A DNA stretch of 47,110 nt from Zygophlyctis sp. KS116 (lineage: Eukaryota; Chytridiomycota), in NCBI GenBank assembly GCA_054661495.1, contig BAAFSQ010000063.1:1-47110 (forward strand), read 5' to 3'. A program made the translations under genes and the position numbers. Positions 22,492 to 31,467 of the stretch are shown piece by piece. The stretch's first letter is position 1; each line of letters opens with the position of its first letter. The notes under the pieces are model-generated. The model ran no database searches. It was not told the DNA's origin and saw only the letters and a list, made by a program, of their open reading frames with translations.

Positions 22492-23940
22492 TTAAGATTT
22501 AAAAGCTGCATACGACTTATAAAAGTAGGCTGCCGGGTATCTGAAATTCATCTGGGTTGGGCATTGATACTTTTTAATAAGATTAAGAGCCATTTCTTTT
22601 GGACCTTTCTTTATAGATATATCCATGGACATGACTGACAAATCAGTCCATTTGTTTACAGGTTTACGTATAGACTTATTATCCTTCTTTTGAGAAGCCA
22701 AAACTGATAAATATTGAGTTAATTTGCCTCCTTCAGACTCTATTGCAAAAGATACTTCATGATTTGCACCTGTTCCCATATAAATTTTGAGATCCTGTTT
22801 AGGAAACATGTTTACAATTTCATCCAAAACCAACTTGAGTACTTTTAAAGACATATCAAAACACGCCTTGGCTATTTCTGAACTACCATATAACCATTCA
22901 TCTAATTTTTCCTGAGAAAAGTATTGAAATCCAAAAATTAAAGAAGAATTATGATAAGCAATTAAAATCCCATCCATATTTCCAATTCTAGACTGTAAGC
23001 CATACTTCAAAAGTGCTGATCTTAGCAAATCATAATCTTCCCTTTCAAAAGATTCATAGAAGCCCTTGAATTTATCAATATGATAATCTCGTGAATAATC
23101 TACATTTTGAGTTAGCCTTAGAGCAGAAACAGCCCTTGTTTTCAAATCAAAAGTTCTCCTTGGTAAATCCGGATTGATGCAATCCAGTTGAGCTCTAAGT
23201 AAGAAACCATAAATCTCTGAATAATGATATGATAGATCTTCTGGGCCATCATTATTCTGCTTTGGATCCCCCCCTAAAACATCTTTTGGAAAACTAAAAG
23301 GTTGACAAGGTTGTGACAATGATTCAGAGTTTACATTATTAATCTGTGGATCAAAGAGATAAGTTTCATATTCCTCTGGAGAACTAGTCAAGAATTTTTC
23401 CAGAGAATGTCCAATTTCCGATAAAATTGTAGAATGAGACTTTTGACCTTGATCGATCCCATAAATATTTAGATCAGAATCATACTTTAGATCTATAATC
23501 TGTATTTTTGAGAAACTTGCTACAAATTTTTGCGAATGCGTTTGAAGTTCCTCTGAAAATCTACTTGTATTCAATCTCCAATCAGACCAAGAATATTGCA
23601 AAATTTGTAAAATCTGAGTTATTGAAGATGTAGATGCAAAATATTTACAATTATTTTTGATCGCTGCAGCTTTTAATCTTACATCTTGAGAAGGTTTAAT
23701 GAATCCTGACAATTTCGAAGTATCAAAGTTATTACTCTTTGAGATGTCATACAGCCGACGGTCCAAATTGAACTTTAGGGTTTCTGGATTTCGCACAAAA
23801 TGAGCTCTCGATTGATCTTTAAAGACTTTACTTAGATCATAACTTAACTTTGGAACTTTTAAATCTGACAGTTTCGAAATGATTTTAAACGGAGGAGATT
23901 CAGAGAATGGCAGGTTTGCAGACTTTAAGATTTTTGACAT
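22492..23940 (-). CDS. PET127: PET127-like mitochondrial RNA-processing protein
   Basis: A single exon of 482 aa. The sequence has the Pet127 family layout: FVRNPETLKFNLDRRLYDI near the N-terminus, KYFASTSSITQIL, a QIIDLKYDSDLNIYGIDQG segment, SLEKFLT, and a C-terminal MNFRYPAAYFYKSY. In yeast Pet127 acts at the mitochondrial membrane in 5'-end processing and turnover of mitochondrial RNAs. The N-terminal 40 residues are basic and Ser-rich, suitable for mitochondrial import but not a strong presequence. It shares a 234-bp divergent intergenic region with the succinyl-CoA ligase gene, so the two mitochondrial genes could be co-regulated. Confidence 0.8.
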   Translation of the reverse strand: MSKILKSANLPFSESPPFKIISKLSDLKVPKLSYDLSKVFKDQSRAHFVRNPETLKFNLDRRLYDISKSNNFDTSKLSGFIKPSQDVRLKAAAIKNNCKYFASTSSITQILQILQYSWSDWRLNTSRFSEELQTHSQKFVASFSKIQIIDLKYDSDLNIYGIDQGQKSHSTILSEIGHSLEKFLTSSPEEYETYLFDPQINNVNSESLSQPCQPFSFPKDVLGGDPKQNNDGPEDLSYHYSEIYGFLLRAQLDCINPDLPRRTFDLKTRAVSALRLTQNVDYSRDYHIDKFKGFYESFEREDYDLLRSALLKYGLQSRIGNMDGILIAYHNSSLIFGFQYFSQEKLDEWLYGSSEIAKACFDMSLKVLKLVLDEIVNMFPKQDLKIYMGTGANHEVSFAIESEGGKLTQYLSVLASQKKDNKSIRKPVNKWTDLSVMSMDISIKKGPKEMALNLIKKYQCPTQMNFRYPAAYFYKSYAAFKS

Positions 23941-24114
23941 TTCGACAGTACCAGTTTTAGGTTTAGATTTACAAATGTAAACTTGTACGTTGAGCCGTCA
24001 GAGTTAACTTGATGTGTTTTTATATTAGTTGGTAGAGTGTCAGTACAGTTTACAAATGTCCAAATGGAATAAAGGGAAGTCTTACTATCAAACCTCACCC
24101 GCAAATTGCAAGAT

Positions 24115-24174
24115 GCAAGACGCAAACGCGTGACGCGAACAACGCGAAAAAACAAAAAAACGCGTCAAGAAAAA
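24115..24174 (+). promoter_or_regulatory. Cluster of ACGCG/MCB-like motifs
   Basis: Four ACGCG cores occur in 40 bp just before the succinyl-CoA ligase start, at 24126, 24133, 24042+100 (24142) and 24060+100 (24160). The first and last are complete palindromic ACGCGT (24126-24131, 24160-24165). In yeasts ACGCGT is the MBF (MluI cell-cycle box) site. The cluster lies in the PET127/SUCL divergent promoter. Its meaning in this organism is inferred. Confidence 0.5.
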
Positions 24175-25606
24175 ATGATCAAATGGTCCAAGAGGTTTTT
24201 ATCAATTCATGAGTATCTTTCAATGAATCTATTAAAAGAGGCAAAGATTCCCATACCTCGTGGGTATGTCGCAAAGACGGTCCAAGAAGCAACTGATGCT
24301 GCTAAAGCGATTGGAGGAAATGATCTAGTCATCAAGGCTCAAGTCCTCGCCGGAGGAAGAGGAAAAGGACATTTTGATTCTGGACTAAAAGGGGGAGTAA
24401 AGGTTGTTCATGCGTAAGTCTAAATTATCTTTAAAAATCAAGCGCCAATGAAATTCCTTATTTGGCTTCGAAAATGTTGGGGTCTAAATTATTCTCAAAG
24501 CAAACAGGACCTCAAGGGAGACGATGCGATTCGGTAATTCGAATGATTTCTAATTATAGGTCTTTGTCGTTGAAAGAAAGTATGTTCGAAGAGAATATTA
24601 TTTTGCAATTCTTTTGGATAGAGCTACTCAAGGTCCGGTTTTGGTAGGTTCACAGTTCGGAGGGATGGATATAGAAACTGTTGCTGCTGAAAATCCTGAT
24701 GCTATTCATACTTTATCAGTAGATATTAGAAAGGGGTTGGATTTAGAAGATGCAAAGCAATTGGCAAAAGATATTGGGTTCACAGGAGATACAATCGATG
24801 ATGTATTCTTTGAAATATTTATTTGAATTAGGCAGCTGCTACATTTTTGAAATTATACAATCTTTTTGTACAAAAAGATGCTACATTGATAGAAATTAAT
24901 CCATTGGCAGAAGTTAAGAATGATGATGGTTCAATCTCTGGTATATTAAAAAAATTAATTATAAAGTCATGTGTATGGATGCAAAGTTTGGGTTTGATGA
25001 TAACGCAGATTTTAGGCAGAAACCAATTTTTGCTTTACGGGATACAAATCAGGAAGATGTTAGAGAAGTTCAAGCAGCTAAATGGAATTTGAATTATATT
25101 GGATTAGATGGAACTATTGGTTGTTTGGGTGAGTTGTATTTTTTTTTAATTTTTAGTAAACGGGGCTGGTTTAGCTATGGCTACAATGGATATTATTAAG
25201 CTTCACGGTGGTGATCCTGCCAACTTCTTGGATGTTGGAGGTGGTGCTAATGCTCAACAAGTTACTGAGGCTTTCAAAATCATTTCTTCTGATCCAAGAG
25301 TATGATTATTAAAAATAATTCTAGGTTTCAGCAATTTTAGTTAATATTTTTGGTGGAATTATGCGATGTGATGTGATTGCTCAAGGTATAATCGCTGCTG
25401 CAAGTCAACTAGATCTACAAATTCCACTGATTGTTAGACTTCAAGGAACTCAAGTAGATGCAGCTAAGAAGCTGATTAAAGAATCCGGACTACGAATGTT
25501 TTCAATTGATGACTTAGACCTTGCAGCTACAAAGGCTGTTCAGTTGAGTAAAATCGTAGAAATGGGCAGACAGGCAAACGTCAGAGTTAGATTTGAAAAC
25601 GCTTAG
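24175..25606 (+). CDS. LSC2: Succinyl-CoA ligase beta subunit, mitochondrial
   Basis: Seven exons, 24175-24413, 24443-24533, 24560-24802, 24832-24940, 24967-25128, 25157-25299 and 25325-25606 (introns 25-29 nt), give 422 aa. It is the TCA-cycle enzyme that converts succinyl-CoA and NDP to succinate, CoA and NTP. An ATP-grasp domain holds [29 protein letters not shown] and [13 protein letters not shown]; the CoA-ligase domain holds [27 protein letters not shown] and [17 protein letters not shown]. The short basic N-terminus before [17 protein letters not shown] is probably a mitochondrial leader. ADP versus GDP specificity is not assigned. It starts 10 bp after an ACGCGT motif. Confidence 0.95.
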
Positions 25607-25643
25607 AAAATTTAAAAAACTATTTCTCTATGCTTTATAGTAT

Positions 25644-26719
25644 TCAATCAAGAGCATTTTCAGGAGAAAAGAGACAGAGTATATCTGTTATTGAGACTAC
25701 ACCAACAGGTTCATCATTGTCATTGGTAATCCAAACTCTATGAATGCGACTGTCAAGAATCATTTGAACAATTTCATCTAAAGGAGTATCAGGCTTTGCA
25801 GTTCTTAATTGATCCGGCAATAATCCACCATTTCTTTCTCTACTGTTTGTCTCCAAGAATTCATATACTGGAAGAAGTAATGAATCTACATTTCCATGAT
25901 GAAGACCACGGAGATCAGAAGCGGATAGATTTGATATAATTCGACCATCCTTATCTACTACCGCAATAGAATTTTTGCGATGTAAAAACATTAGCCTATA
26001 TGCCACCAATGCCTCCATATCCTGGGCACAAGTCAAAACCTCAGAGTTTATCTCATTATTTGATCTCCTCCAGCCAAGTTCACTTACTTCCAATGCCAAA
26101 GTTTTGCATTCAATACTTAGAGATTTCCATATATACCTTAATAGGTCTGTTTGAGTCAGAATCACGATTGAACTGCCACTTAAAGAAGCATCTTCTGAAT
26201 CACGATCCAGCAATTCCTCATCAATTACCAGCAACCTATGGTATTCAGCATCCGTAAAAATAGCTAATAGCGATGATACATAGTCACTAGACTTGAGCAT
26301 CCAATCTGCAACTGATTCACGGGTCCTTCCAACCAATTTCTTGACTGGAGTATCAAAGAATGAATTCTCCTGATTCACAGAATCTAGATGAAACTTTATC
26401 TGCTCTCTTCTAGTATCCTTTTCCCTAACAGATGAGATCTAGATTGTTAAACATACAAGATATCAAATATCTGCTGAAACACTGTAAACGATAGAATATC
26501 AAAGGAAGATACAATACCAGTGAATTCTTTACCTCCTCCTTCAAGATTCTTGTAAACGGGAACTGAAAGAATTCTTTCTTCCCTTAAAGTCATCAATACC
26601 ATTCCCAAGCTAGTATCCTCATGCACAGAGATCAATGGTTGTATTCCAGATTCATATCGTCTGAAGGCTATTACAGATCCAATGCTGAGAGAAGAAAGAC
26701 TGGGTTCTGTTGATATCAT
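25644..26719 (-). CDS. CBS-domain (tandem Bateman) protein, copy 1
   Basis: Two exons, 26719-26457 and 26424-25644 (intron 32 nt), give 347 aa. It contains about four CBS motifs, the adenosine-ligand-sensing fold of Sds23 and AMPK-gamma proteins. Examples are HEDTSLGMVLMTLREERILSVPVY with GIVSSFDIL, VIDEE with SIVILTQTDLLRYI, HRKNSIAVVDKDGRIISNLS, and IHRVWITNDNDEPVGVVSITDIL. Sds23-like is a tentative call. A second copy lies inverted at 32622-33736. The first 454 bp, intron included, differ by one base between copies, while the middle differs strongly. A 270-bp block starting in its first nine codons is repeated at 28225. Confidence 0.85.
26266..26719 (-). repeat. Inverted repeat block shared with CBS copy 2 (arm A)
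   Basis: From the start codon for 454 nt, including the complete 32-nt intron, this matches 32622-33075 in inverted orientation with one mismatch (CTC versus CTG near codon 12). Identity begins at the ATG and stops abruptly inside the second CBS motif. A second highly similar block covers the last third of both genes. Confidence 0.95.
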
Positions 26720-26961
26720 TACAAATTTTCTGAAATTATGAGTCAGTTGATTCTATAGAATTTAAAATTATGATCGTATTGGATGGCATTGAATTATTTA
26801 TACATACAATGGCATATCTATCATCGGATCAGTTGGATCAGCCATGCCGCTATTGAGCGCCTCCTCTAAATCATGTTTATCGAATCATTTACATATATTT
26901 TACTGCTAGCAGTTTACATTAGACCATCAACAGTTTTTGCCCAAGATTCATCAGTATCCTC
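26692..26961 (+). repeat. Direct repeat, left copy (two-way promoter)
   Basis: This 270-bp block recurs in the same orientation at 28225-28500 with about ten substitutions or small indels. It comprises the first nine codons of CBS copy 1 (antisense), the intergenic promoter, and the first 30 codons of the DUF4203 gene. The two copies flank the decayed gene at 27138-28189. Confidence 0.93.
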
Positions 26962-26965
26962 ATGA
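26873..26965 (+). pseudogene. Truncated copy of DUF4203 gene 5' end
   Basis: An ATG-initiated frame of 30 codons matches the signal peptide of the DUF4203 gene at 28409 (MFIESFTYILLL versus MFIIESFTYILLL, then FAQDSSVSS). One codon is missing relative to that gene. It hits a TGA within 4 nt of the point where the repeat ends. It is what remains of the parent gene on the left side of the insertion. Translation would yield only a signal peptide. Confidence 0.85.
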
Positions 26966-27137
26966 TTGCATTTATTAATGGACTTATGAATCTTTAGATT
27001 CAAAGTGTGTCAGTAGATCACCGGAAGGAAAATACGGTTGATCCGTGCATAATGCATTGTAAATAAATATAGTTTGTATTTATTATGTACTATTTATACG
27101 CTACCTTTTCGGATTTATCACCCTACGCAATAATCAT

Positions 27138-28189
27138 ATGTCTGACGAAGAAAACGGCTGGAAATGGGATGAGTTTGTCAATATAGGAAACAGCATACAC
27201 AAGGATAGAGGTGTTGTTCGTACTGAAAAGGCCAAAGACGCTTTATCATTGGCGAAAGTGCTTAGAAGAACTGAATACCTTATTGGCTCAAAAGAACGCT
27301 ACCAACTCTACAAGACACTTCTCCCCAAAATTGCAGAGTATCTGGATGATTACGTTGCGATCATTCAAACTGCTGTTGAGAAGTACTTTTACGGACTTCA
27401 TTGCAAAGCTGGTCTAGATGAAGCCGATTTCTCAATTGACTTCTTGGCGAAAAGAAGTGGAATTCAAATTGGATTTATTTGCGAGACGTTCAATAAGTCA
27501 TTCAAGACTCGCTACTATATCAAGACCCATCAAAGTGGCCCAACAGCTGATAACATCAAAAGTATAAAACCTCCTGATTGTAAAGAAATATTCATTTACA
27601 AATTACTCGAGTAATTTCTATTTATAAAATTAAAAATTAGGAATATTGGGATGGGACCGGAAGTCTTCTTTATCATTCCGTTTCATGGGTCAAGAAGGAC
27701 TATACTATATATATTGCTACAAAGGATGCTGGACTCACTTTATTTTCTGCTTTGACATCAGAAACTGCCAACAGCACTGCATTGTTACAGATTGATTTGA
27801 TTGCACGCATTCTATGCCTCAGAGATATGAATTCTTCGAATTTTGGGCAGATAGAAAACAGACCCATGATTATCGACTTTCGCATCGAGAAGCAGTCACA
27901 TGGATATGCCAAACAAGACATTCTGGAGAAATTCATTGAAGGAAATAGTGAATACAATTGGACAGGTTTGATGACCGTTGCTGTTAATTGTTCAAGAGAT
28001 GAAAAGCTCGAAATTATGAAGAAATCTTTGAAGGAATGAGATCTTGTTAAAAACATAAATGACACTCAGGAAGTTGTCAAGAATCTCATTTTAAAGGCAA
28101 GTGATACGATGAAGTTTGATGATGATTTGGAACAGTATGCCAAAGGCATCAAGAGTACAATTGAGACATTGCTTTGCAGTAGCTGTTAA
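27138..28189 (+). pseudogene. Decayed gene between direct repeats
   Basis: The reading frame starts at 27138 (MSDEENGWKWDEF), passes a probable 30-nt intron (27611-27640) and continues with NIGMGPEVFFIIPFHGSRRT. It must then shift by one base in the TA-rich run at about 27700-27715 to reach YIATKDAGLTLF. The second frame reaches an in-frame TGA at 28037-28039, yet stays open and protein-like for 49 more codons to TAA at 28187. One indel plus one nonsense change suggest a pseudogene; TGA is a normal stop elsewhere in this window. The family is not recognised; the sequence KEIFIYKLLE followed by GMGPE looks conserved and catalytic or kinase-like, but that is only an impression. Confidence 0.65.
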
Positions 28190-28224
28190 CTTGTCATTGT
28201 AATAAACATTTTTTTCAAATCGTC

Positions 28225-28500
28225 GAAGAAAGACTGGGTTCTGTTGATATCATTACAAATTTTCTGAAATTATATGACTCAGTTGATTCTATAGAATTTA
28301 AAATTATGATCTTATTGGATGGCATTGAATTATTTATACATACAATGGCATATCAATCATCGGATCAGTTGTATCAGCCATGCCGCTATTGAGCGCCTCC
28401 TCTAAATCATGTTTATCATCGAATCATTTACATATATTTTACTGCTAGCAGTTTGCATTGTACCATCAACAGTTTTTGCCCAAGATTCATCAGTATCTTC
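28225..28500 (+). repeat. Direct repeat, right copy (two-way promoter)
   Basis: This is the partner of 26692-26961. It carries 29 bp matching the antisense start of CBS copy 1, with no CBS gene attached, followed by the promoter and first 30 codons of the intact DUF4203 gene. So the ancestral order was CBS(-)/promoter/DUF4203(+), later split by the inserted segment. Confidence 0.93.
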
Positions 28501-29271
28501 GCCCCCACAGGACGCTAATAATGAGCATTTAGCGTTGGGTATACTATCTATTTTAGTTGGATTTATATTTCTTTTTTTTGGATTTAAGTGGAAGGGACTT
28601 ACCTTTTTTTGGTCTTCAGCTAGTTTATTTGGTATGATTTCTCGATACTTAATCAGATAGGATTGACTGCATATGTATTCCTATGGAATTTTTGGCCGAC
28701 ATGCATGGATTTTCTATTTGTACTGATACCATTGATATTTGGGCTTTCTGGAGGGATCGTTGGATATTTTGCGAAGCCAATGGGTAAAGCTTCATTAGGC
28801 GCAATGGCCGGAATCTCTTTCAGTATGTGGATTTTTTCAATTCGACCAGCTGCACTCATTCAGAATGAACTCTTATTAAATCTAGTATTCTCAGGCATTA
28901 CATTAGCCTTTACATGTATGACATATTACAGGGAATTTCCTGATGATAAATACCCTATAATACTGGCATCATCATTTTCAGGAGCGTATGGAGTTTTCTT
29001 TGGATTCGATATCTTTTTTAAAATCGGGCTTGGACAAGTATTTATTGCAGTTATTAAAGGAAATTATGAATCTTTGTCAGATTCAAGGTACGTTTCAGTA
29101 GATTTAATTGCAAGTGTTGATTGGAAGTTGGGGTTGATGTTAGCATCTACTTGGATCTTGTTTATAATTGGAAGTATATCTCAAATGGTAAATTATAGAG
29201 GAATTGATATACAATCCATGCCTTTAGGAGAACTGTCTACTCATGAAAAAAGAAATATAGTAAAAATCTGA
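28409..29271 (+). CDS. DUF4203/TMEM198-like multi-pass membrane protein
   Basis: Two exons, 28409-28631 and 28661-29271 (intron 29 nt), give 277 aa. An N-terminal signal peptide (cleavage likely after VFAQ) leads to about seven membrane segments. These include ALGILSILVGFIFLFFGF, FVLIPLIFGLSGGIVGYF and SLGAMAGISFSMWIF, in the pattern of the TMEM198/DUF4203 family. TMEM198 members are membrane scaffolds in animals; the role in fungi is unknown. The 5' end lies in the 270-bp direct repeat and is thus the intact copy. It ends 19 bp from the convergent enkurin gene. Confidence 0.8.
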
Positions 29272-29290
29272 TTTCCTTTGTGATTCAATT

Positions 29291-30198
29291 TTAATTTCCA
29301 TAAACTGACTCGAAGTCTACATAAATATTTGTATGAGAGAATTTCTGAATATGTTCTTCGAGACTTTTTAATTGATTTTCCATATTAACTTTTCTAAATA
29401 ATGAATTTAATTAATTGTACCTTGCAATTTTAGGAATTGTATCCACAGTCAGACTCAATTTTTGATAGTCTCCGTTCAATTTGTTCCAATTTGCTGTTAA
29501 TCCATCGAGGATTTTAATACGTTCTGATTCTGGAAGAAGGACTAATCCATTTCTAAATTGTTTTGCAGCTTGTTGCGCAGCTTCAATTTCTTCTTGAACC
29601 TGTTTCTTTTCTTGATCGGCCAATTGAATCTTTTTAACTAAATAATCGGGTGCTCTGCCATAATCTTTTTTTGTTAAATATGATGGTGCGCCTGCATTTG
29701 ATTTCTTTGCGACTATGATTAATTTTGATGCCGATCATACCTGCATTAATGTTTTCTAAAGCATTCAACTTTACAAAATCTTTCTTTGTCTTTTCCGGAA
29801 TTACACCTGAATCTTTTGGAACTGGAGCCTTTCTGATTGCTCTATCAGGAGAGAAATATTGTTCTAAAGTTATTCAATAATTCCTTACTGTCATTGGAAT
29901 CCTTTTCTCTTTCACCCTTTTTCAGAAACTTTTGTGGAGGATTTACAAACACTTTTGCTGGCCCCATCGATGCAGTTTGCTTTCTATCAGAAAAGTATTC
30001 AACTCTAGCCTGATTAGCAAACTTTGATCTATATCTTTCCGCTTTCGGCGGTGGAATGATGACTTGAGGAATAAGACCGTATACAGACTCTTCAAATGGA
30101 TCGGATGGGATTGGATGAGATCTGGTTAATGCTTTTGATGGATCGGTAGGCATAAATAAAAAGTTGGGTGACGTCGTTCTGAAAAGTTCCCGATACAT
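29291..30198 (-). CDS. ENKUR: Enkurin, flagellar axoneme protein
   Basis: Four exons, 30198-29889, 29863-29741, 29712-29421 and 29393-29291 (introns 25, 28 and 27 nt), give 275 aa. The enkurin layout is clear: ESVYGLIP near the N-terminus, MGPAKVFVNPPQKFLKK, YLTKKDYGRAPDYLVKK, then the C-terminal enkurin domain with LPESERIKILDGLTANWNKLN and KLSLTVDTIPKIARKV. The end (QLKSLEEHIQKF, IYVDF) is only in frame after the last splice. Enkurin is a microtubule inner protein/adaptor of motile cilia and sperm tails. Its presence intact implies a motile flagellum stage. Confidence 0.94.
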
Positions 30199-30364
30199 GA
30201 TGGTGTCTACTGTTATGGGATTAGCATGGAATTAGAATAGTTTTATTAATATAGATTAAGATGCAGTATTTAGTAAAATTATAATGGATACTAGTAATGA
30301 TTTTCCAACTTTGTAATACATACACAACAGATTGTAAAACTTGGTAGGGCGGATTAATTTGTAA

Positions 30365-31461
30365 ATGCCTTCGCTATTCTTTAGCAAAGAAATCCTCTCT
30401 TTTGCTTCTCAGTTCCCTATGATGGCAACAACAATCTTTGGTTGGAGTTCTCAATTGACTTCATTTGCATCAAATCTATCGCCCAAAGCTCAGGCTAATG
30501 CATTAAAGATGATTAAGAGTATGTATCACTTGACGATCATTGCGGGACAGAAATGCATTCAATTATATGAAATTATAATGTCAAAAATGGGATCTAAATC
30601 TGTGACTGATTGGGAAATGCCGTCAGGCTGGATTTTATATCCAATGGCGTCATTTATTCTCTTCATTTTCCCTATTAATTTCACAATCAATGATCCAAAA
30701 GAGTCTTTTAAGAATAAGCCGCTAATGTTTGTTAATAATCGTCATGTTTATGGTTTAGAAGTAATACCATTATTGGCGTTGATTTACTGTAAAACAGGAA
30801 TATGGGCAAGAGTAGAAGCAGAATCTTATCGTAACATTTTAAAGAAATAATTATAGATTTTAGAATACCTTTATGGGCACAAATTGTTCAATATTTTGGT
30901 GCGTATGAAAGAATTGAAACAGGATCAAGTACTAAACTTATCCTTGAATTAAATCAATCGGTACTTGTATCACCAGGAGGTAAAGTTGATACTCTATCTT
31001 CTCCATCATATAATATTAATTGGCCTGATGGGTTTATTTCTGAATTAGAAACACCATTAATAGTCCCTGTATCTGTTGTTGGATTTAATGATATGGTTTC
31101 AATTTTGACAAGTATTGATTTCTCTCCATTTTTATGGATAATGGGTTACAAGGTCGAATCAAAGTCTGCAACAATTCCAATTTTTTTCTTTCAGTCTTTT
31201 GAACGGGTATATGTCTGCTTTGGTCCAATGAAGGAATATTCTGAACAGGAAACGATAGATATGGTTCAGCAGGGACTAGAAACTGTTCTTGAAACTCAAG
31301 CAAAAGATCCTGATCGGATTTTACTAAAAAACATTCGCCAACTTTTAGAAACTGGATGGTCTTACATGAAACCTCTTATTCTAAAAGTAACTCCAGTATT
31401 GCACAATCTCTCTAGAAAGTTTTACGATTGGGCAGTTGATGCACTTGAAAAGATGGATTAA
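30365..31461 (+). CDS. TMEM68/DGAT2-like acyltransferase
   Basis: Two exons, 30365-30830 and 30857-31461 (intron 26 nt), give 356 aa. A membrane segment at about 88-105 precedes the acyltransferase box NNRHVYGLE, then HFRIPLW across the splice, SVLVSPGG (the family's FPGG-type motif) and ETPLIVPVS. This order matches the TMEM68 branch of the PlsC/DGAT2 fold, which makes neutral or ether lipids in the ER. The catalytic box is HX4E (His127/Glu132) rather than HX4D. The FPGG motif reads SPGG. Activity is therefore uncertain. It ends 6 bp before the CSA start codon. Confidence 0.8.
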
Positions 31462-31467
31462 TAAAAA

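Noticed and set aside
23925-24155. Minus-strand frame upstream of PET127 as an additional exon
   Set aside because: It covers the divergent promoter with the ACGCG array, has no family match, and PET127 already has a suitable Met at 23940.
28037-28039. TGA as a sense codon or selenocysteine
   Set aside because: TGA ends other genes here (for example DUF4203 and CBS copy 1), and the same locus has a frameshift, so decay is simpler.
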